Shown here: in pieces, positions 1 through 6,429 of the stretch
Layout of the letters: each line of letters starts with the position of its first letter
Position numbering within the stretch: the stretch's first letter is position 1
Assembly: GCA_964406095.1 (NCBI GenBank)
Contig: CAYOQJ010000020.1
Location: 1-8,396, forward strand
Length of the DNA: 8,396 nucleotides
Reading direction: 5' to 3'
Source: M55B167 sp964406095
GTDB lineage: Bacteria; Verrucomicrobiota; Kiritimatiellia; RFP12; UBA1067
The notes under the pieces: model-generated
Database searches by the model: none
Seen by the model: the letters and a program-made list of their open reading frames with translations, nothing else
What the model was told of the DNA's origin: nothing
Position numbers and translations under genes: made by a program

Positions 1-27
1 CTCATTTTGGCGCATGGTCGCGCCTGC

Positions 28-50
28 ACCAGCAAAAAACTGCTGGTTTT
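28..50 (+). terminator. Possible weak intrinsic terminator (stem-loop plus short T-run)
   Basis: Arms ACCAGCA (28-34) and TGCTGGT (41-47) are perfectly complementary around the 6-base loop AAAAAC. The right arm runs into a T-run (47-50). That is the shape of a rho-independent terminator reading rightward, but the stem is only 7 bp and the T-run is 4 bases long. No convincing gene end lies in the 27 bases before it, so it may simply be half of the repeat element that includes the next hairpin. Confidence 0.3.
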
Positions 51-59
51 CGAAGATAG

Positions 60-79
60 AACAGGCATTCCTGCCTGTT
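60..79. repeat. Small perfect inverted repeat (hairpin)
   Basis: Arms AACAGGC (60-66) and GCCTGTT (73-79) are exactly complementary around the 6-base loop ATTCCT. It sits 13 bases after another stem-loop (28-47) and just before the point where coding-like sequence begins (about 103). There is no T-run after it, so it is not a terminator by itself. Two adjacent hairpins in non-coding DNA fit a dispersed intergenic repeat, but only one copy is present here, so this is unproven. Confidence 0.45.
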
Positions 80-102
80 ATCCTGGTGTGCGTCGGTCAT
101 AA

Positions 103-386
103 TTAGAATTGCTGTTCCCGGTGTCGGGTATATTGACATGGGAATCGATTCAGATCTGGTTCGCGCCCGTGAGCTGTTTCCCGCTGCGCGCCGCGCGCTG
201 ATGTACACGCCGATGGACCTTGCCGGCAAAACGGAAAACGAACTGAACCGGGATATCGAGCGGGTGGCGCGTGAATATGCGCCCTGCGATTTTATTGTGG
301 CGGATATTGAAGCGGGGGTTCCGGATTCACGCGTCACGAAGGTTGTCGATTTTTGCAGGCGGTTGTCGGAGGATCATCCGGCATGA
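103..386 (+). pseudogene. C-terminal fragment of a uroporphyrinogen-decarboxylase-like (URO-D family) protein
   Basis: The frame that ends at the TGA at 384-386 reads protein-like from about 103 onward: it opens with IAVPGVGYIDMGIDSDL, then has RARELFPAARRALMYTPMDL and later FIVADIEAGVPDSRV. This looks to me like the final alpha/beta units of a TIM-barrel of the URO-D / corrinoid-methyltransferase type, recognised from memory only. The same frame is closed by TAG at 57-59, and the three codons after it show no homology I can see. The first ATG (138) lies inside the conserved block, has no good ribosome binding site, and would give only 82 residues against roughly 330-380 for a full family member. 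I therefore call it a 5'-truncated remnant. The family assignment is tentative; the coding character is more secure. Confidence 0.5.
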
Positions 387-401
387 CGTTATAAAAACCG
401 C

Positions 402-536
402 CTATATGCGACGGCTGAAATACTGACTTGATGTGAAGCCGGCATCCAGTGCGATAGCAGTAACCGGCCTGTCTGAAACCGCCGACAGTTTACGTAAATT
501 TAACGGTGTCAGGCAATAACAAAACTTAAACATGTC
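402..536 (-). pseudogene. Degenerate 3' remnant of an AraC-family regulator gene
   Basis: Read leftward, the segment encodes MFKFCYCLTPLNLRKLSA, then SDRPVTAIALDAGFTSSQYF, then stops at 404-402. The second part matches the second helix-turn-helix of the intact AraC regulator in this window (PEKPITDVALETGFTSSQYF), with GFTSSQYFS identical. At DNA level, 413-442 and 1835-1864 agree at 28 of 30 positions. After QYFS the similarity breaks up, and the stretch that should hold the first recognition-helix linker is shortened by roughly 20 codons. No N-terminal sensor domain is present upstream; the open frame that continues to 908 is antisense to the ATPase gene and is not AraC-like. It is a relic of a paralogous regulator, broken on both sides. 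Confidence 0.75.
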
Positions 537-540
537 ACGT

Positions 541-567
541 AAAATTGTAAATCCAATTGACAATTTT
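541..567. repeat. Perfect 8-bp inverted repeat over the ATPase promoter
   Basis: AAAATTGT (541-548) and ACAATTTT (560-567) are exact complements separated by 11 bases. The right arm overlaps the candidate -35 hexamer TTGACA (557-562). That position would suit an operator, or the arm could be the edge of an inserted unit, because the recognisable AraC remnant ends just to its left. Confidence 0.45.
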
Positions 568-585
568 GCACAAGAATGATATTTT
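557..585 (+). promoter_or_regulatory. Sigma70-type promoter for the ATPase gene, possibly giving a leaderless mRNA
   Basis: A perfect TTGACA (557-562) is followed after exactly 17 bases by TATTTT (580-585), which keeps the key TA...T of a -10 box. Transcription would be expected to begin about 6 bases later, at 591-592, which is the A of the ATG preferred as the start of the ATPase. If so, the message would have no leader, consistent with the lack of a Shine-Dalgarno sequence there. This rests on pattern matching only. Confidence 0.45.
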
Positions 586-590
586 GCTTC

Positions 591-1781
591 ATGTTTATAA
601 AGCGTCAGATAGAGGCCACATTGCTGCGTCATGCCTTGCAATATCCGGTTGTTGCAGTTATGGGTGCTCGGCAGTCGGGCAAAACAACACTTGTCAGGCA
701 TGCTTTTCCGAACCATCCTTACATATCTTTGGAAGACCCGGATACTCGGTTTCTGGCCACCGAGGATCCGCGCGGTTTTTTGAATAGGATTAATAGTGGT
801 GGGATTATTGATGAAATTCAAAGGGTTCCTGAACTCCTGTCTTACATGCAGACTCATGTTGATGAGAGCGGGGCTCCAGGTCAATTCATCATCACTGGGT
901 CGAATCAATTTCTTTTATCAAAACATATATCACAGTCACTAGCTGGACGGATCAGTTTGTTGAAACTGATGCCTTTTACAGTAAGTGAATTGAGTGACAC
1001 TCTTCCCGGAACTGCCGCAAAATATATTTATACGGGTAGCTATCCACGTATTTATCATGACTCTCTCTCCCCCTCAGAGTGGTATTTGAATTATGTTGAG
1101 ACTTACATTGAGAAGGACTTGAAAGATATCATTAATGTTTCAGATCTCAATATTTTCAGACGGTTCACTGCCTTACTGGCTTCGATGTGCGGACAGTTGG
1201 TAAACCTTTCCCAGATCGGTAATGCACTTGGAATAAGCCATAATACAGCCAAAGCCTGGCTTTCAGCTTTGGAACAAAGCTATTTGATCTTTTTGTTGCA
1301 GCCCTACCATAAGAACTACAAAAAACGATTGGTAAAAACTCCAAAATTATATTTTTTCGACACAGGTATAGCTTGTGCTCTCTTACGATTGCACTCAGGC
1401 GAAGGACTGGACACCCACCATTTCTACGGGGCTCTTTTTGAAAATATGGTTATTTCTGAAATCATGAAAGAGACTATGCACCGGAGTGGCCGGCCGAATA
1501 TCTACTTTTGGCGTGATCACAAAGGACGTGAAATTGATTGTGTTATCGAAAGTCCGGATGCATTGAAGGCGATTGAAATTAAGTCATCACAGACAATAAG
1601 AGCGAATTTCTTTGATAATCTCTCCTATTTCGAAGATATTGCTAAAGATGATAATATTGATTCAGCTCTAGTATATGGCGGAAATACAGAAACGACATTT
1701 AAAGGCATTCATGCCGTCAACTGGCAGAACACATATTTGCTGGTCGACAAGTCAGAATCGATCTCCGCTGATCACAGTTGA
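591..1781 (+). CDS. AAA-type ATPase with C-terminal DUF4143 domain
   Basis: Predicted 396-residue cytoplasmic P-loop ATPase. From Met-591: Walker A GARQSGKTT at residues 25-33 (Lys31), the strand IIDEIQRVPEL with Walker B Asp74-Glu75, and a sensor-type strand FIITGSNQF at 99-107. A winged-helix-like middle follows (about 185-235, with LSQIGNALGISHNTAKAWL). The DUF4143 tail is PD-(D/E)xK-nuclease-like: ALFENMVISEI (281-291), then EID (314-316) and IEIK (328-331). The biological role of this family is poorly defined; members are scattered in many bacteria and archaea, often in several copies, and have been discussed as possible toxin-antitoxin or defence-like elements. I prefer ATG 591 over ATG 576, which is in frame but upstream of the likely transcription start, and because family members usually begin close to an IKR-type motif. 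The gene is visibly richer in A+T than its neighbours, lies between an AraC relic and an AraC gene, and overlaps the latter by 30 bases. All of this suggests acquisition by transfer. It appears full length. Confidence 0.88.
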   Translation: MFIKRQIEATLLRHALQYPVVAVMGARQSGKTTLVRHAFPNHPYISLEDPDTRFLATEDPRGFLNRINSGGIIDEIQRVPELLSYMQTHVDESGAPGQFIITGSNQFLLSKHISQSLAGRISLLKLMPFTVSELSDTLPGTAAKYIYTGSYPRIYHDSLSPSEWYLNYVETYIEKDLKDIINVSDLNIFRRFTALLASMCGQLVNLSQIGNALGISHNTAKAWLSALEQSYLIFLLQPYHKNYKKRLVKTPKLYFFDTGIACALLRLHSGEGLDTHHFYGALFENMVISEIMKETMHRSGRPNIYFWRDHKGREIDCVIESPDALKAIEIKSSQTIRANFFDNLSYFEDIAKDDNIDSALVYGGNTETTFKGIHAVNWQNTYLLVDKSESISADHS

Positions 1782-2627
1782 TGTTTCTGCACGGTAGTGG
1801 CTTGGCGTCATGCCGGTGTATTTGCGGAATACCTGGCTGAAATACTGGCTGGATGTGAAGCCGGTTTCAAGGGCGACATCTGTGATCGGTTTTTCGGGAT
1901 CGATCAGCATTTCACACGCCTTTTGAATGCGGCAGCGCAGAAGATAGTCGTTTGGTGTCATGCCGGTGCCGGCTTTAAACATTTCAAAGATTCGGGCGCG
2001 GCTGTAGCCGATATGACGCACCACGTCTGATATCTGTAATTGATCAGTACAGTTCTGCTCAATAAATTTACGCGTCGCTGTGACAATCGCACTGCTACCG
2101 GTCTCCGGACGGCTTTGCAATTGAATAGCGGCTTCGATGAGCAGTGTGCAGCTTGCCGCCCGCAGCCGTGCTTGAACAAGAGCGGGGAGATCACGGCCTG
2201 AGTGACGTTTGACAAGCTGTGAAAGACGCGTTACGCTGGCGCGCAGTTCGCGTCCGCATTCCCGCACACTTAATGAGTTAGTAAGAAAAAGCTGCCGGGT
2301 GTCATTAATATTTTGTGCTGTCAGCGGTGTTAGCGTTTCGGCTTGAGATGTCTCCGATTTGCAGGTAACACCGAAAAGTTTGACAGGTGTGCGGATGTTT
2401 CCCTGCCCGCGGTGACGAATGCCGGGCGGAACTATCAGGAATGAACCGCCTGTAATGTGCAGCGGCGCGTGGTCGGTGAATTCGTATGTGATGGCGCCTT
2501 CAATCACAAACAACAGTTCAAAGAAGTTGTGACTGTGCCAGAAAATAGGCTTTGCCTTGCGAGTGCTGGCATCGCCGACACGGCCGACCAGTGCCAATCC
2601 CATATCTTGCCCTACAATAATTTTCAT
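1752..2627 (-). CDS. AraC-family transcriptional regulator with N-terminal cupin sensor domain
   Basis: 291 residues, the usual size for this family. The N-terminal half is a cupin-type ligand-binding fold: FWHSHNFFELLFVIEG (residues 29-44, with His31, His33 and Glu37) and PPGIRHRG (67-74). The C-terminal half is the AraC DNA-binding domain: helix-turn-helix 1 at about 197-219 (LQISDVVRHIGYSRARIFEMFK) ends before GMTPNDYLLRCRI (222-234). Helix-turn-helix 2 is at about 246-268 (ITDVALETGFTSSQYFSQVF), ending in YTGMTPSHYR. The start codon is preceded by GGAAG about 12 bases upstream. It is transcribed away from the LamG-aldolase operon, so activation or repression of that operon in response to a sugar ligand is the natural guess. 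The last residues (ETSTVISGDRF) lie beyond the conserved fold and are encoded in the overlap with the ATPase gene, so the original C-terminus may have been replaced. The effector cannot be named from sequence. Confidence 0.92.
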   Translation of the reverse strand: MKIIVGQDMGLALVGRVGDASTRKAKPIFWHSHNFFELLFVIEGAITYEFTDHAPLHITGGSFLIVPPGIRHRGQGNIRTPVKLFGVTCKSETSQAETLTPLTAQNINDTRQLFLTNSLSVRECGRELRASVTRLSQLVKRHSGRDLPALVQARLRAASCTLLIEAAIQLQSRPETGSSAIVTATRKFIEQNCTDQLQISDVVRHIGYSRARIFEMFKAGTGMTPNDYLLRCRIQKACEMLIDPEKPITDVALETGFTSSQYFSQVFRKYTGMTPSHYRAETSTVISGDRF

Positions 2628-2667
2628 GTTTTATTTTTCTTCCGTCGCACGGGTTGGGTTTAAGGTT

Positions 2668-2723
2668 TTTGCGCGCAAACCACGTTTGCTTCGCTGCATT
2701 GCGACGACGCAGTCGACGCAATG
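2668..2723. repeat. Cluster of three palindromes upstream of the araC-type gene
   Basis: Three elements follow in 56 bases. First, TTTGCGCGCAAA (2668-2679) is a perfect 12-base palindrome. Second, overlapping it, GCAAAC (2675-2680) and GTTTGC (2684-2689) form a perfect 6-bp stem with the loop CAC. Third, CATTGCG (2697-2703) pairs with CGCAATG (2717-2723), and inside that CGAC (2705-2708) pairs with GTCG (2712-2715) around the loop GCA, with a single A-A mismatch between the two stems. The cluster lies 41-96 bases ahead of the regulator's start codon, so on the - strand it may fold in the 5' untranslated RNA, or it may serve as operator DNA. Confidence 0.6.
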
Positions 2724-2726
2724 ATG

Positions 2727-2754
2727 AGTGTAAAAACACAACTTTCTAATCAAA
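2727..2754 (-). promoter_or_regulatory. Candidate promoter for the AraC-family gene
   Basis: On the - strand, TTTGAT (2754-2749) is followed after 16 bases by TACACT (2732-2727). Both hexamers are imperfect but well spaced. Transcription would start near 2720, giving a leader of about 93 bases that begins within the hairpin at 2697-2723. Other A+T-rich promoter placements in this region are possible. Confidence 0.3.
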
Positions 2755-2865
2755 CCACTTTGCGTCTTGGCGGGAGATTTTGCCTCTTCAACTCGTGGAT
2801 ACGCTTACAGAATATTTAACACAAAATGTTCAAAAAAGTCCAGTCGATTATTTTGTAAGACGCAA

Positions 2866-2891
2866 TTGACATTCTTTGCTATAAATATAAT
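2866..2891 (+). promoter_or_regulatory. Candidate promoter for the LamG-aldolase operon
   Basis: Perfect TTGACA (2866-2871) and perfect TATAAT (2886-2891) occur in the correct order and in A+T-rich DNA, but their spacing is only 14 bases instead of the usual 16-18. Either the -10 box acts with a poorer -35, or the promoter is intrinsically weak and needs an activator such as the divergent AraC protein. The expected leader would be about 68 bases to the start codon at 2965. Confidence 0.4.
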
Positions 2892-2937
2892 CACAATCAC
2901 TAGAATTGAATTAAAAGTTTGTTGATTTTTAGTGATT
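2889..2937. promoter_or_regulatory. Possible operator: AATCAC half-sites in tandem and inverted
   Basis: AATCAC occurs twice in a row (2889-2894, 2895-2900). AATCACT (2895-2901) has an exact inverted partner AGTGATT at 2931-2937, and a further GTGAT lies at 2944-2948. The first copies overlap the -10 box; the others sit in the presumed leader. The arrangement suits a regulator with repeated half-sites, but the hexamer is short and chance is not excluded in A+T-rich DNA. Confidence 0.3.
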
Positions 2938-2949
2938 AAGGTTGTGATA

Positions 2950-2958
2950 GGAAAGGGG
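2950..2958 (+). promoter_or_regulatory. Ribosome binding site that decides the LamG protein start
   Basis: GGAAAGGGG lies 6 bases before ATG 2965. This favours that codon over the in-frame GTG at 2932, which has no comparable site and would add 11 residues in front of a good signal peptide. Confidence 0.65.
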
Positions 2959-2964
2959 ATCATT

Positions 2965-5481
2965 ATGAAAAATTCATTAAAATCGTCGGTAATCTCTGCC
3001 GGGTTGATTATGGTCTGTTTTTTCAATTTTTCGTTAAGTGTTATCGCCGCTGATCTGGTGGCGCACTGGCGAATGGATGAAGCGGGCGATGCGACAACGT
3101 TGTCGCCTGATGTCGGTTCAATAAATATTTCTCTGAAGAATGGAGCGACTGCTGGAGTCGCGGCAGTTGACGAAACCGGTGTTCACATGCCGGGGGGCGC
3201 AGGGCATTTGGTTGATTCAAAAACCTTGATTCCCGCCACGGATGATTTTGGCTTTTTCATGTGGATCGCTTTCACCAATGATGTGCAGCCGACATCACAG
3301 ATGCATCTTTTTTCATGCAATGCAGGTCAGATTGGACGGGCTAATTTTATGATTATCGACTCCGGTGACCGGCTCGGCTGGTTTCACAGCGGAGGAGCCG
3401 GCCGCACGGGAACCGCCAAAATTAATGACGGTGCCTGGCATCATGTGGGTTTGACGCGGCGCGGCGGACAGAGTCAGCTCTGGGTTGACGGAGTGCCGGA
3501 CAGTACCGCTTCAGGCATTAACACCACGCCGATCTCTCAGGAGCAGGATTGGAGGATCGGTTCGTTTGTCAGTGAAATAAGCGGACTATACCGCGGTTGC
3601 ATGGATGATCTGCGCGTTTATCACGGTACGCTGAGCGACGAGGAAATTTTTGAGCTGGCATCCTTGCACGTGCCAACACAGGCTGTGCACCGCTGGCGAT
3701 TCGATGAGAGCGCCGGAGCGCGTTTGTTCGCACCTGACGCGGGCTGGATGGCGGCTTCGACCCTGACCGCGCCCGAGGCAGGGATAAGGGCTGTTAATGA
3801 AACCGGACTTGGTTTCGACGGCGCAAGCGCTTTGCGGATTTCTTGTTCCAAATTCATTATTCCGGCGACCAATGATTTCAGTTTTTTCATGTGGGCGCGT
3901 GATGATGCGGAAACGGCATCCACTTCTACGCTGCTTTCAAACAATGCTTTGGGATCGGCGCAGCCGAATCGTTGCACGTTCGGCATCAGTTTCAGTACTA
4001 CAACATCGCCGGGCAAATTGTTTCTATTTCATCCTGATGGCACGTTGACGGGTAATGCTTTGATCCGCGATCTCGGCTGGCATCATGTGGGTTTGGTACG
4101 GCGAGGCAATGTGGTTGAACTTTGGGTGGATGGTGACCTGGATGTCACTCGCGATTACGGTGCCGGCTTTACAGTTTCGCAGGCGCAGGATTGGCGTGTG
4201 GGAGCGGCGGCATCTGAAAGTGTTGATTTTCTTGAAGGGCGTATCGATGATCTGCGCATTTACACCAATGCGCTGAGCGCGGCGGAGGTGGCCGGCTTGT
4301 ACGACAGCTACACGCCGGCGAACAGCTTGATTGCGCATTGGCGCTTTGAGGATGCGGCGAATAAGCGTCTGCTTGAACCTGAGGTAGGCTGGCGCGAGAT
4401 TTATGCGGAAAGCATGCTGCAGGTTGGCGGGCAAGGCGCTGATGGCAAGGGACTCTGGGCGAATACCGCGAGCAGCGGACCAATACTGGGCTCGAAAAAA
4501 TTGATCCCTGCGACCAATGATTTCACGGTGTTGCTGTGGATGCGGACAACCCCGAGCAGCACCCCTGAAAAGCATCTTTTCACTAATAACAGCGGCCAGA
4601 ATGGCCGCTGCAATCTGACTTATGACGCCGGCAATGCCAACAAACTGACTTGGTGGGTTAATACCACTTACGGATTAATATCGGTGAGCGCCGGATCCGG
4701 CGCCGTCATTGATGACGGTGTCTGGCATCAGGTCGGCATCAGCCGCCATGGTAAGACTTTTAGGCTCTGGCGGGACGGGGTGAATGTGAGCAGCGCCATC
4801 TCGACGGCTGCCCTGCCGAAGATGGATCAGACATATGATTGGCATATCGCATCAAGCGCACGCACACCTCCGGCCGCCTGTTATGGTAATACAGGCGGCA
4901 CCGGTTACGCGTTGTTGGATGATCTGCGCGTTTATAACTACGGGCTTGACGCCACAGAGGTGGCAACGCTCTATTCAGCTTTTCAGCCGGCGCCGACAGC
5001 GGCACCGCAAGCTCCGGTGACGGACTTTACGGCAATTGAGACGGAAACAGACGGCGCGGGTAATCTTTATCTGGCGGATCGCGCCGGCGGCGCGATTCTG
5101 CGCTTCAATGCGGCGGGAGAGTTCAGCGGCTCAGTTGCACAGGAAGCGCCGGAAGCTCTGTTGTGGGATGCGGCGAGCGAAAGGTTGCTGGCCTCTGTTT
5201 ATCAGACTCCGGATATTGTTGAAATCGATGTTGCTTCCTGGTCGGTCACAACGCTGTTGGATAATAATGTCGGAGGTCAGAGTTTCCGCGGTCTGGCAAA
5301 GGTGAACGGACGAATATTTTTTACTAGCGATACGTTTAACAGGGTTAATCGTCTGTTGAGTTCCGCATCTTACACATCGGCGGATATCCGGCTTGATGCG
5401 CCGGGTCATCTGCTGCTGCTGAGTGAAGGGGCTGAGGTTTATCCTGAAGCGGCGCTTGGTCTACAGTTAATTGTGCGATAA
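2965..5481 (+). CDS. Secreted protein with three tandem LamG (concanavalin-like) domains
   Basis: 838 residues. The N-terminus is a Sec signal peptide: MKNSLKSS, then a hydrophobic core to about residue 25, with cleavage likely after Ala28 or Ala29. Three LamG/Laminin_G_3-type beta-sandwich units follow, at about 30-236, 240-451 and 453-674. Each opens with an xxHWRF/M(D/E) strand, has (L/I)IPAT(D/N)DF, then WHHVG or WHQVG and LWxDG in the middle, and closes with (M/I/L)DDLR(V/I)Y and a (L)S/DxxE(V/I) helix. Such modules usually bind glycans or act as structural spacers outside the cytoplasm. A proline/alanine-rich linker (675-685) leads to about 150 residues with NHL/SMP-30-like propeller strands (GNLYLADRAGGAILRFNAAG), too few blades to close a propeller alone. 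No catalytic motif, PEP-CTERM tail, sortase signal or sorting domain is obvious. The gene heads a probable operon with the aldolase gene 18 bases downstream. Confidence 0.87.
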   Translation: MKNSLKSSVISAGLIMVCFFNFSLSVIAADLVAHWRMDEAGDATTLSPDVGSINISLKNGATAGVAAVDETGVHMPGGAGHLVDSKTLIPATDDFGFFMWIAFTNDVQPTSQMHLFSCNAGQIGRANFMIIDSGDRLGWFHSGGAGRTGTAKINDGAWHHVGLTRRGGQSQLWVDGVPDSTASGINTTPISQEQDWRIGSFVSEISGLYRGCMDDLRVYHGTLSDEEIFELASLHVPTQAVHRWRFDESAGARLFAPDAGWMAASTLTAPEAGIRAVNETGLGFDGASALRISCSKFIIPATNDFSFFMWARDDAETASTSTLLSNNALGSAQPNRCTFGISFSTTTSPGKLFLFHPDGTLTGNALIRDLGWHHVGLVRRGNVVELWVDGDLDVTRDYGAGFTVSQAQDWRVGAAASESVDFLEGRIDDLRIYTNALSAAEVAGLYDSYTPANSLIAHWRFEDAANKRLLEPEVGWREIYAESMLQVGGQGADGKGLWANTASSGPILGSKKLIPATNDFTVLLWMRTTPSSTPEKHLFTNNSGQNGRCNLTYDAGNANKLTWWVNTTYGLISVSAGSGAVIDDGVWHQVGISRHGKTFRLWRDGVNVSSAISTAALPKMDQTYDWHIASSARTPPAACYGNTGGTGYALLDDLRVYNYGLDATEVATLYSAFQPAPTAAPQAPVTDFTAIETETDGAGNLYLADRAGGAILRFNAAGEFSGSVAQEAPEALLWDAASERLLASVYQTPDIVEIDVASWSVTTLLDNNVGGQSFRGLAKVNGRIFFTSDTFNRVNRLLSSASYTSADIRLDAPGHLLLLSEGAEVYPEAALGLQLIVR

Positions 5482-5499
5482 TTAAAGAGGAAAGACAAT

Positions 5500-6429
5500 A
5501 TGTTACAGAGTGCGTTACGGGGCATTGTGCCGCCGATGGTTACGCCGTTGAAGAATAATGAACAACTGGATGATGAAGGTGTCGAGCGTCTGGTGGAGCA
5601 TATACTGGCTGGGCACGTGCACGGTCTTTTTCTGCTAGGAACAACCGGAGAGGCTCCAGATCTGAGTTACACATTGCGCCACGAACTGGTTAGAAAGGTT
5701 TGCGCGCAGGTGGCCGGACGGGTACCGGTGCTGGTAGGCATTACCGATACAATCATTGCTGAAAGTCTGCGCCTGGCACGCACTTCAGCGGATGCCGGAG
5801 CAGCGGCGGTGGTGGCTGCGCCGCCATATTATTTTGAGCCGGGGCAGCCCGAGTTGCTCGATTATTACACCAAGCTGGCGGCCGAGTCGCCATTGCCTCT
5901 TTTTATCTATAATATGCCTTCGCACACCAAGGTGATGATTGCGCCTAACACCGTGCGCGACCTTTCGGAAAATGCTAATATTATTGGATTAAAGGACAGT
6001 TCTGCTAATATCGTTTATTTCAATAAAGTGCGGCATTTGCTGCGTCAGCGCACTGATTTTCCAGTGCTGATTGGTGCGGAAGAGGCATTGGCTGAAACTG
6101 TTTTGATGGGGGCGCACGGGGGTGTCTGCGGGGGAGCCAATCTATTTCCTCAGCTTTATGTGGAGGCCTATAACGCCGCCGTAGCCGGCGATCTGCCAAG
6201 ATTGCAAGAGTTGCAGCAGCGTATTATGGATGTTAGTCAGGCACTTTACAGTGTTGGTAAATTTGCGACCAGTATTGTAAAAGGAATCAAATGCTCTTTG
6301 AGTCTGATGGGCATCTGCAATGATTTTATGGCGGAACCGTTTATTCATTTTTTAGAGCCGGAACGGGAGATCATCCGTGCGCGGCTGAATGAACTTGGGG
6401 TGAAAGAGGGCATGGAGCATGGCGCTTAG
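5500..6429 (+). CDS. DapA/NanA-superfamily Schiff-base aldolase or lyase
   Basis: 309 residues, a normal length for this (beta/alpha)8-barrel family, whose members form a Schiff base between a lysine and a 2-keto acid such as pyruvate. Visible motifs: GTTGE at 47-51 (carboxylate-binding loop), Tyr110 in PPYY, catalytic Tyr137 in FIYNMPS, and Schiff-base Lys165 in IGLKDSS. The arginine that follows YN(V)PS in true dihydrodipicolinate synthases is replaced by His142 (YNMPSHTK). Lysine synthesis is therefore unlikely, and another keto-acid substrate (sialic acid, 2-keto-3-deoxy sugar acid or similar) is more likely. The NanA-typical GSTGE and YN(I)P-A-L pattern is also not present, so the substrate stays open. 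The start is supported by AGAGG 9 bases upstream of ATG 5500. Co-transcription with the LamG gene is likely. Predicted cytoplasmic. Confidence 0.88.
   Translation: MLQSALRGIVPPMVTPLKNNEQLDDEGVERLVEHILAGHVHGLFLLGTTGEAPDLSYTLRHELVRKVCAQVAGRVPVLVGITDTIIAESLRLARTSADAGAAAVVAAPPYYFEPGQPELLDYYTKLAAESPLPLFIYNMPSHTKVMIAPNTVRDLSENANIIGLKDSSANIVYFNKVRHLLRQRTDFPVLIGAEEALAETVLMGAHGGVCGGANLFPQLYVEAYNAAVAGDLPRLQELQQRIMDVSQALYSVGKFATSIVKGIKCSLSLMGICNDFMAEPFIHFLEPEREIIRARLNELGVKEGMEHGA

Noticed and set aside
138..386. An 82-residue complete gene starting at ATG 138
   Set aside because: The coding character continues upstream of this ATG, there is no ribosome binding site, and the product is only the end of a much longer family; a truncated remnant fits better.
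576..590. ATG 576 as start of the ATPase
   Set aside because: It would lie upstream of the predicted transcription start and add MIFCF, which does not fit the usual family N-terminus; not excluded if another promoter is used.
402..908. A 168-residue - strand gene spanning the AraC remnant
   Set aside because: Only its final 44 or so codons resemble AraC; the rest is antisense to the ATPase gene's conserved Walker A/B region.
3621..4613. Several long - strand open frames inside the LamG gene
   Set aside because: They follow the codon pattern of the real + strand gene, show no domain and no ribosome binding site.
5500..6429. Naming the lyase dapA or nanA
   Set aside because: The DHDPS arginine is absent and the NanA-specific pattern is not seen; a gene symbol would overstate the evidence.
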